Assembly: GCF_009569385.1 (NCBI RefSeq)
Contig: NZ_WBOF01000001.1
Span: 2,800,001-2,864,000 of the forward strand
Source of the DNA: Streptomyces kaniharaensis
GTDB taxonomy: Bacteria; Actinomycetota; Actinomycetes; Streptomycetales; Streptomycetaceae
Direction: 5' to 3'
Length of the DNA: 64,000 nt
The notes under the pieces are model-generated. The model worked only from the letters and a program-made list of their open reading frames with translations. It did not search any database and was not told where the DNA came from. The position numbers and the translations under genes were made by a program. Positions 57,829-64,000 of this stretch are shown here, in pieces (position 1 is the first letter of the stretch; the number at the start of each line of letters is the position of its first letter).

Positions 57829-58510
57829 TTGTCCACAGATTTCGGGCCCACCTGCTTTGAAACGAGTCGATGGGTCTATCTGTGTAGTGGTAGTAGTAGG
57901 GCCTGTGGAAACCGTGGATAACCCCGTTTCCGCAGGTCAGCGCCCGAATTTTGTCCACAGTGCGTGTGGATGGCGGCTGTGGACGGACAGGCTTCGCTGT
58001 GGACGGCGGAGCGTTACCCACAGGGCACGCAGGGTATCCACAGGTTTTCCCCAGCGCTGTCCCCAGATCCGGGCCCGGTTATCCACGGGCGCCGGTCAAC
58101 TTTTCGTGACGCCTTTCACACCAGGGCATGAACGCGGCCCCAAGCTTGTCGAACTGTGGACGCCGCTGTGGACAACCTGGGGATAACCGCCCCGAGCCTG
58201 GGGACAAGCGGTGGACAACCCTGACGGTCCGCTGGCGGCCCGTCAATTGTCCACACCCTGTGGATAACCGTTGTGCACAAGTCCACAGGCATCTGACCTG
58301 CGCGGAAGAGCGTAGCGGTGACCCGCCTGTGGAGGAATTCTGGATAACTCCGGACTCTCCACCCTGTGGACGGTGGAGAAAGCCCCTCATCTGTGGATTG
58401 CCGCCTCGCGCGACCCCGGTTTTCGAATCACCGGTCAGATGTTCGGCGCGGACCGTGGGCTGGCGGAGCATCCGTCGAACGCATCCCTGCCCAGCCGGCG
58501 CCTATCCACA
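57829..58510. other. oriC: Chromosomal replication origin oriC
   Basis: The 940-base gap between dnaN and dnaA holds more than 20 DnaA boxes or near matches in both orientations. Plus-strand examples: TTGTCCACA at 57829, 57951 and 58247; TTATCCACG at 58079; TTACCCACA at 58014. Inverted examples: CGTGGATAA at 57913, TGTGGACGG at 57978, 57998 and 58365, TGTGGACAA at 58167, TGTGGATAA at 58259, GGTGGACAA at 58210. Position, density and the G-in-third-place preference match Streptomyces oriC. The exact unwinding element is not identified. Confidence 0.95.
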
Positions 58511-58526
58511 CCTGTTGGATATGCCG

Positions 58527-58557
58527 AAAAGGGCGTCAGGATCGCTCCTGACGCCCT
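58527..58557 (-). terminator. dnaA terminator
   Basis: Perfect 12-bp inverted repeat (58530-58541 with 58546-58557), TCGC loop, with a T run on the minus strand after the stem (58527-58530). Lies 31 bases past the dnaA stop. Confidence 0.85.
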
Positions 58558-58588
58558 CGGCCGGCCGTCCTCGACGGCGGTGGCAGGA

Positions 58589-60364
58589 CTAGCTCTTGAT
58601 GCGGTTGGTCAGCTCGGTGACCTGGTTGTAGATCGACCGCCGCTCGGCCATCAGCGAGCGGATCTTGCGGTCCGCGTGCATCACCGTGGTGTGGTCCCGG
58701 CCGCCGAACTGCGCGCCGATCTTCGGCAGCGACAGGTCGGTGAGCTCGCGGCACAGGTACATCGCGATCTGGCGGGCCGTCACCAGTACCCGGCTGCGAG
58801 ACGACCCGCAGAGGTCGTCCACACCCAGCCCGAAGTACGCGGCGGTCTGCTGCATGATGACCTGCGCGGTGATCTCCGGCCCGGCGTCCTCGTCCCCGCC
58901 CGGGATCAGGTCCTTGAGGACGATGCCGGCCAGCTCCAGGTCCACCGGCGCCCGGTTGAGGTTGGCGAAGGCGGTGACCCGGATCAGGGCGCCCTCCAGC
59001 TCCCGGATGTTGCGGGTGATCCGGGACGCGATGAACTCCAACACGTCCGCCGGAGCGTTGAGTTGCTCCTGGATCGCCTTCTTGCGCAGGATCGCGATCC
59101 GGGTCTCCAGCTCCGGCGGGGTCACGTCGGTGATCAGGCCCCACTCGAAGCGGTTGCGCAGCCGGTCCTCCAGCGTGGTCAGCAGCTTGGGCGGCCGGTC
59201 CGACGAGAGGACGATCTGCTTGTTCGCGTTGTGCAGGGTGTTGAAGGTGTGGAAGAACTCCTCCTGCGTGGACTCCTTGCTCGCGAGGAACTGCACGTCG
59301 TCCACGAGCAGGATGTCCATGTCCCGGTAGCGCTTGCGGAAGGTGTCCGCCTTGCCGTCCCGGATCGAGTTGATGAACTCGTTGGTGAACTCCTCCGAGG
59401 ACACGTAGCGCACCCGGGTGCCCGGGAAGAGGCTGCGCGAGTAGTGCCCGATGGCGTGCAGCAGGTGGGTCTTGCCCAGCCCGGACTCGCCGTAGATGAA
59501 GAGCGGGTTGTACGCCTTGGCCGGGGCCTCGGCGACCGCCACCGCCGCCGCGTGCGCGAAGCGGTTGCTCGCGCCGATGACGAAGGTGTCGAACAGGTAC
59601 TTGGGGTTCAGCCGCGCGGCGGGCTCGTCCTTGCGCGCGCCGCCGGCCGGGGGAGCGCCGGGCGGGGCCGGCACGCCGGGGACGGCGGGGCGCTCGGTGG
59701 CGCGCTCCGGCGCGGGCTTGTCGGCGGGCCGGCCGCCGGAGGGGCGGGAGCCGGGAGAGCGGCGGCCGGCGCCGACGCGGGGCTGCTCGCCCGGGCCGGG
59801 GCCGTACGCGCCGCCGAAGAGGTCGCCCTGAGTGGTCGCGGGCCCGGGGAGCGGCCGCGGCGCCGGACGGGGCGCGGGCTCGTCGTGCTCGTGGTACGGG
59901 GGCTCCTGGTAGCCCGGCCACGGCTGCGCCGCCGGACCGCCGTAGGGCGCGGAACGCTGGTCGTAGCCGCCCGCGTCGTACCGGGGGCGCTCGTAGCCCT
60001 GCTCGTACGGCTGCGGGTAGCCCTGGCCGCCGTAGCCGCCGGTGTCCTCGGCGGCCGGGCCGGGGTAGGGCTCGGCGGGTGCGGGGGTGGTGGGGACGGC
60101 GTTCGCGTCGACCATCACGGCGATCCGGACCGGACGGCTGAGCTCGCGGCTGAGGGCCTCGGTCAGCTGCGGCAGCAGCCGGCCCTCCAGCACCTGCTTG
60201 GCCCGCTCGTTGGGGGTCGCCAGCAGGGCGGTGTCGTGCATCATCCACATCGGCTGGGTGCGCTGCACCCACTGCTTGTCCATCTCCCCGATGTCCGGGT
60301 CGCTGACCAGCCGCTCGACGACCCTCGCCCAGACCGGGACGAGGTCGCTGTTGACATCAGCCAC
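58589..60364 (-). CDS. dnaA: Chromosomal replication initiator DnaA
   Basis: 591-aa initiator ATPase that binds the boxes in oriC and opens the duplex. Domain I (about 1-90) begins [20 protein letters not shown]. Domain II (about 95-245) is an unusually long Gly/Tyr/Pro-rich linker, as known in Streptomyces. Domain III (AAA+) starts at [20 protein letters not shown], with Walker [11 protein letters not shown] and Walker [15 protein letters not shown]. Domain IV carries the box-binding signature [18 protein letters not shown] at 60364 (GTGGCTGATGTC) is the likely start. DnaA boxes upstream at 60521 suggest autoregulation. It faces away from rpmH. Confidence 0.97.
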   Translation of the reverse strand: MADVNSDLVPVWARVVERLVSDPDIGEMDKQWVQRTQPMWMMHDTALLATPNERAKQVLEGRLLPQLTEALSRELSRPVRIAVMVDANAVPTTPAPAEPYPGPAAEDTGGYGGQGYPQPYEQGYERPRYDAGGYDQRSAPYGGPAAQPWPGYQEPPYHEHDEPAPRPAPRPLPGPATTQGDLFGGAYGPGPGEQPRVGAGRRSPGSRPSGGRPADKPAPERATERPAVPGVPAPPGAPPAGGARKDEPAARLNPKYLFDTFVIGASNRFAHAAAVAVAEAPAKAYNPLFIYGESGLGKTHLLHAIGHYSRSLFPGTRVRYVSSEEFTNEFINSIRDGKADTFRKRYRDMDILLVDDVQFLASKESTQEEFFHTFNTLHNANKQIVLSSDRPPKLLTTLEDRLRNRFEWGLITDVTPPELETRIAILRKKAIQEQLNAPADVLEFIASRITRNIRELEGALIRVTAFANLNRAPVDLELAGIVLKDLIPGGDEDAGPEITAQVIMQQTAAYFGLGVDDLCGSSRSRVLVTARQIAMYLCRELTDLSLPKIGAQFGGRDHTTVMHADRKIRSLMAERRSIYNQVTELTNRIKS

Positions 60365-60847
60365 TGGTGCACGCTTTCTCGGTTCCCCGCGGCTCCAGCA
60401 GGGGGGTGGTGGATCAAGAAACTGTGGATCTGCGAGTCCGTCTCCGGGGGGACTCGACCGCGAAGAACAAACCAGACAAGTCCTGCAACGGTAGTCAGCG
60501 AACAGAGCCGGATCAAGTCGTTGTCCACAGGCTGTGGGCGAAGAGGGGTGTCGCCCCTGTGGAAGACCGTGCCGGGGCGCGGCCGCACACACCGCGCGGG
60601 GCGGCTGGTTTGACCCTCGCGCCCCGTCCCGCGTACCGTAACCAGGTCGAGTTGTCGATGGCCGCTGCCGCATGTCCGCGGGTCCACCCGCTCCATAAGG
60701 CGCGCAGCACGGGCGCCGTGGATTGCCTCAAACCCCAGCCGAACTGGGGCGATGGGCCGGATTTCCGAATCAGGGGAGATCACGCGGACGCACGGTGACG
60801 GCCAAGCGACTCCCCGTCATCCTACGATTCATCTCAGGAGCCCCCGA
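60365..60847. promoter_or_regulatory. dnaA-rpmH divergent promoter region with a DnaA box
   Basis: 483-base gap without a gene. A perfect TTGTCCACA at 60521-60529 lies 157 bases upstream of dnaA. Weaker TGTGGA elements at about 60423 and 60557 may add to it. DnaA repression of its own promoter is established in Streptomyces; use of this box is inferred. Confidence 0.7.
60610..60639 (+). promoter_or_regulatory. Candidate rpmH promoter
   Basis: TTGACC (60610-60615), 18 bases, TACCGT (60634-60639): HrdB-like. It leaves a leader of about 200 bases before rpmH. Confidence 0.5.
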
Positions 60848-60985
60848 GTGAGCAAGCGCACCTTCCAGCCGAACAACCGTCGTCGCGCGAAGACCCACGG
60901 CTTCCGGCTGCGTATGCGTACCCGCGCCGGCCGAGCCATTCTGGCCGCCCGCCGTGGCAAGGGCCGCGCCAGCCTGTCCGCCTGA
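60848..60985 (+). CDS. rpmH: 50S ribosomal protein L34
   Basis: 45-aa basic ribosomal protein: [20 protein letters not shown], then [20 protein letters not shown]. Near-invariant L34 sequence that binds 23S rRNA. GTG at 60848 with AGGAG upstream. First gene of the rpmH-rnpA-yidD-yidC-jag-rsmG operon, divergent from dnaA as in most bacteria. Confidence 0.98.
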   Translation: MSKRTFQPNNRRRAKTHGFRLRMRTRAGRAILAARRGKGRASLSA

Positions 60986-61003
60986 TCCACGCCAGAGTCT
61001 GTT

Positions 61004-61432
61004 GTGCTGCCCTCCGACAATCGGCTGCGGCGGCGTCAGGACTTCGCGACCGCGGTGAAACGCGGTCGCCGGGCCGGCCGGCCCCTGTTGGTCGTCCATC
61101 TCAGCAGAGATGGTGACCTGAAGGGGCAGGTCGACCGGACCAGCGACTCCCGCCCGCACGTCGCCGAGGGGACTCCTTCGGCGCGTGCGGGTTTCGTCGT
61201 GAGCAAGGCCGTCGGCCCGGCGGTCGTCCGCAACCTGGTCAAGCGCCGGTTGCGCCACCTCGTTCGTGATCGTCTGTCCAGCCTGCCCGCCGGTAGCCTG
61301 ATAGTGGTGCGTGCGCTGCCCCAGGCCGCGTCCGCCTCGTACCAGGACCTCGAACGTGACCTGGACGCGGCGCTGAAACGGCTGCTCAAGGCAGAGCCCG
61401 CCGCGACGGCGCCGACGGGAGCAGGGCGATGA
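61004..61432 (+). CDS. rnpA: Ribonuclease P protein component
   Basis: 142-aa protein subunit that, with the RNA subunit, trims the 5' leader of pre-tRNAs. It starts [20 protein letters not shown] and has the RNR-type motif [18 protein letters not shown], with [20 protein letters not shown] near the end. About 20 residues longer than the E. coli protein, due to an insertion around 38-58 and an Ala-rich tail. GTG at 61004, 18 bases after rpmH. Its stop overlaps the yidD start. Confidence 0.96.
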   Translation: MLPSDNRLRRRQDFATAVKRGRRAGRPLLVVHLSRDGDLKGQVDRTSDSRPHVAEGTPSARAGFVVSKAVGPAVVRNLVKRRLRHLVRDRLSSLPAGSLIVVRALPQAASASYQDLERDLDAALKRLLKAEPAATAPTGAGR

Positions 61433-61797
61433 AGTACCTGCTGATGGGTCTGATCAGGGTCTACCAGTGGACCATCAGCCCGCTGCTCGGTCCGGTCTGC
61501 CGCTACTACCCATCCTGCTCGCACTACGGCTACGAGGCCGTGCGGGTGCACGGAGCGGTCAAGGGCGGTGGCCTGACCGTGTGGCGCATCCTGCGCTGCA
61601 ATCCGTGGACGCCGGGCGGGGTCGATCACGTCCCGCCACGCAAGCACCCGGTGTGGCACCGCCGACTGCGCGACTGGCTGAGCCGGTCCGCCGCCGGAGC
61701 ACCGGTGCCCGCCACTTCCGCCGGTCCGGACCCCGAGGGCCCGGCGACCATTGGCCCCGAGCGGCCAATCGATATGTCCAAGGAGCCTGACCGGTGA
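61429..61797 (+). CDS. yidD: Membrane protein insertion efficiency factor YidD
   Basis: 122-aa membrane-associated helper of YidC. Family core (1-80): [40 protein letters not shown] with the conserved Cys and YYPSCS, and [15 protein letters not shown]. The roughly 40-residue C-terminal tail is Pro/Ala-rich and specific to this group. ATG at 61429 overlaps the rnpA stop (ATGA), and its own stop overlaps the yidC GTG, so all three are translationally coupled. Confidence 0.96.
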   Translation: MKYLLMGLIRVYQWTISPLLGPVCRYYPSCSHYGYEAVRVHGAVKGGGLTVWRILRCNPWTPGGVDHVPPRKHPVWHRRLRDWLSRSAAGAPVPATSAGPDPEGPATIGPERPIDMSKEPDR

Positions 61798-62954
61798 CCT
61801 TCTCCTTCCTGAATCCCCTGTACACGGCGGTGTCCTGGATCATCGTCCAGTTCCACTCGCTGTACAGCCACATCTTCGACCCGGACGGTGGCTGGGCCTG
61901 GGGTCTGGCCATCGCCTCGATGGTGGTCGTCATCCGGATCTGCCTGATCCCGCTCTTCGTGAAGCAGATCAAGGCGACCCGGGCCATGCAGGCGATCCAG
62001 CCGAAGATGAAGGCCATCCAGGAGCGCTACAAGAACGACCGGCAGCGCCAGTCCGAAGAGATGATGAAGCTGTACAAGGAGGCGGGTACCAACCCGTTCT
62101 CCAGCTGCCTTCCCATCATCGTGCAGGCGCCGTTCTTCACCGCCCTCTACGGTGTGCTGGCCTCGGTCGCCAAGGGCAAGCCGATCGGTGTGATCCACGG
62201 CGACCTGCTGGTGAGCGCCGGCAAGGCGCACATCTTCGGCGCCCCGCTGTCCGCGACCTTCCTGGGCAGCGACGTGACCAGCGTCAAGGTCGTCACCGCC
62301 GTGATGATCCTCCTGATGTCGCTGTCGCAGTTCATCACCCAGCGCCAGCTGATGACCAAGAACGTCGACCTCACGGTGAAGACGCCGTTCATGCAGCAGC
62401 AGAAGATGCTGATGTACGTCTTCCCGGTCATGTTCGCCGTCATGGGCATCAACTTCCCGGTCGGCGTCCTCGTCTACTGGCTGACCACCAACGTCTGGTC
62501 GATGGGCCAGCAGCTGATCGTCATCCACAACAACCCGACGCCGGGCAGCAAGGCCTGGAACGAGCGGCAGGCGCGTCTGAAGAAGGCCGGCCGGCTGAAC
62601 CCGGACGGTTCGGAGATCAAGGGCGCCCTGTGGGGCCTGCTGCCCCCGAAGAAGTCGGCGGTCGAGGCCGCGGCGGCCACCGTGGTCGAGGAGTCGGTGC
62701 ACACCCGCCGCCAGCAGCCGCGGAAGCAGACCAAGGCCCAGCGCCAGCACACCGGCGGGCAGACCACGAGCCTGACCAAGGACACCACGGCGGACACCAC
62801 GGCCGAGGAGCCCGCGGACGCCGTTCCGGCCGAGGCCGGCAGCGCCAAGCCGGTCGCCAAGCCGGGCTCGTCCCGGCCCGGTGGGGCCAAGCCGGGCACC
62901 GCTCGGCAGCAGCCGAAGCGCGGTGGCGGCCAGCGGCCGAAGAAGAAGTCCTGA
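61794..62954 (+). CDS. yidC: Membrane protein insertase YidC
   Basis: 386-aa Oxa1/YidC-family insertase of the short Gram-positive type, placing small membrane proteins in the bilayer alone or with Sec. Hydrophobic segments: [40 protein letters not shown] (with the hydrophilic-groove Arg), the cytosolic hairpin about 60-100 ([20 protein letters not shown]), [37 protein letters not shown] and [20 protein letters not shown]. The Lys/Gln-rich C-terminal 120 residues may touch the ribosome. GTG at 61794 overlaps yidD. Confidence 0.96.
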   Translation: MTFSFLNPLYTAVSWIIVQFHSLYSHIFDPDGGWAWGLAIASMVVVIRICLIPLFVKQIKATRAMQAIQPKMKAIQERYKNDRQRQSEEMMKLYKEAGTNPFSSCLPIIVQAPFFTALYGVLASVAKGKPIGVIHGDLLVSAGKAHIFGAPLSATFLGSDVTSVKVVTAVMILLMSLSQFITQRQLMTKNVDLTVKTPFMQQQKMLMYVFPVMFAVMGINFPVGVLVYWLTTNVWSMGQQLIVIHNNPTPGSKAWNERQARLKKAGRLNPDGSEIKGALWGLLPPKKSAVEAAAATVVEESVHTRRQQPRKQTKAQRQHTGGQTTSLTKDTTADTTAEEPADAVPAEAGSAKPVAKPGSSRPGGAKPGTARQQPKRGGGQRPKKKS

Positions 62955-63020
62955 CCGGCTTCGTGTAGAGCTTCGTTCCCGGCCCACCAACCTGGGCCTC
63001 ATCTCCGAAGGAGTCCATCA

Positions 63021-63551
63021 GTGACGGAAGGCACCACCTCCGCCGTCGAGGCCGAGGCCGCCGCCAGCGCCGACCAGAGCCTCATCGCCCGCCTGGAGCA
63101 GGAGGGCGACATCGCGGCGGACTACCTGGAGGGTCTGCTCGACATCGCCGACCTCGACGGTGACATCGACATGGACGTCGAAGGTGACCGAGCCCTGGTC
63201 TCCATCGTCAGCGACGGCAACGACCGCGTGCTCCAGCGCCTGGTCGGCCAGGACGGCGAGGTGCTGGAGGCGCTGCAGGAGCTGACCCGGTTGGCTGTCC
63301 ACCGGGAGACCGGCGAGCGCAGCCGCCTCATGCTGGACATTGCCGGCTTCCGGGCCCGCAAGCGGGAGGAACTGGCCGCGATCGGCGCCAAGGCCGCCGA
63401 GCAGGCCAAGAGCACCGGCGAGCAGGTCAAGCTGCGGCCGATGACGCCGTTCGAGCGCAAGGTCGTCCACGACGCGGTCGCCGCGGCGGGTCTGCGCAGC
63501 GAGTCCGAGGGCGAAGAGCCCCAGCGGTGTGTGGTCGTGCTGCCGGCCTGA
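63021..63551 (+). CDS. jag: Jag/KhpB (EloR)-type RNA-binding protein
   Basis: 176-aa RNA-binding protein. A KH-like domain (about 35-105) has ISIVSDGNDRVLQRLVGQDG-type sequence, and a C-terminal R3H domain (about 110-175) has RLMLDIAGFRARKREELAAI and LRPMTPFERKVVHDAVAAAG. The N-terminal Jag domain of Firmicutes is missing, as usual in actinobacteria. Its homologue in pneumococcus links to cell elongation (established). GTG at 63021 follows AAGGAG. Within the yidC-jag-rsmG block; the operon likely ends at the hairpin at 63600. Confidence 0.94.
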   Translation: MTEGTTSAVEAEAAASADQSLIARLEQEGDIAADYLEGLLDIADLDGDIDMDVEGDRALVSIVSDGNDRVLQRLVGQDGEVLEALQELTRLAVHRETGERSRLMLDIAGFRARKREELAAIGAKAAEQAKSTGEQVKLRPMTPFERKVVHDAVAAAGLRSESEGEEPQRCVVVLPA

Positions 63552-63599
63552 GGCCGGCAGGTCGATGACCGGCCGCTCCGGCGGCCGGTGAGCTTCACA

Positions 63600-63642
63600 G
63601 GACGCGACCCCGTCCGCCTCGTGCGGACGGGGTCGCGTCCCT
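63600..63642 (+). terminator. Terminator after jag
   Basis: Perfect 18-bp inverted repeat (63600-63617 with 63623-63640), CTCGT loop, then CTT; 49 bases past the jag stop. It splits jag from rsmG. Confidence 0.85.
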
Positions 63643-63669
63643 TCGCGGGGCGGTGGCCCGGCGAGAGAT

Positions 63670-64000
<331 letters not shown>

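Overview
This window comes from the oriC-proximal core of a high-GC actinomycete chromosome, almost certainly Streptomycetaceae (Streptomyces or Kitasatospora type). The basis is the very high GC content, frequent GTG starts, a large oriC full of DnaA boxes between dnaN and dnaA, a dnaA with a long Gly/Tyr/Pro-rich linker, class E sortases beside a PASTA kinase, crgA, and an exact parS site. I see no insertion sequence, prophage, CRISPR array or resistance island. The genus is an inference.

Region 1 (1-16.9 kb) is metabolic and accessory. A branched-chain keto-acid dehydrogenase operon (E2 is cut by the window edge) faces an Lrp-type regulator. It is followed by a TetR regulator, a PIG-V-like mannosyltransferase and paaN. 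Two near-identical 14-bp pseudo-palindromes, one before bkd and one before paaN, suggest a shared TetR regulator. Next come a flavin hydroxylase, a CGNR zinc-finger regulator with a decayed duplicate of its 3' end, a secreted sedolisin protease, an XRE-type regulator, a VOC plus PNPOx-like pair behind a good promoter, and an NlpC/P60-like wall enzyme.

Region 2 (16.9-29.4 kb) is membrane and signalling. It holds a TrmH methyltransferase with HTTM and DUF5819 membrane proteins, a J-domain/rhodanese fusion, a PAS-GAF-PP2C-ATPase phosphatase carrying a TTA codon, a rhomboid-like protein beside an MprF-like protein, and a NarL-type two-component system whose regulator seems to lack a normal start codon.

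Region 3 (29.4-48.5 kb) is the conserved growth and division block: tRNA-Leu, fhaA, fhaB, pstP, rodA, pbpA, pknB, two class E sortases, pabA/trpG, DUF881, crgA, a zinc-finger rhomboid protease, DUF5324, tRNA-Ala, DLW-39, two tRNA-Ile, a cyclopropane synthase-like enzyme and DUF3566. A cluster of near-perfect DnaA boxes lies after crgA, about 15 kb from oriC. The cyclophilin gene usual in this block is not seen.

Region 4 (48.5-64 kb) is the replication core: gyrA, gyrB, DUF721, recF, gnd, dnaN, oriC and dnaA on the minus strand, then rpmH, rnpA, yidD, yidC, jag and the start of rsmG on the plus strand, with a parS just before rsmG. Together these genes initiate replication, manage supercoiling, mark the origin for segregation, and couple Ser/Thr phosphorylation to wall synthesis and septation.
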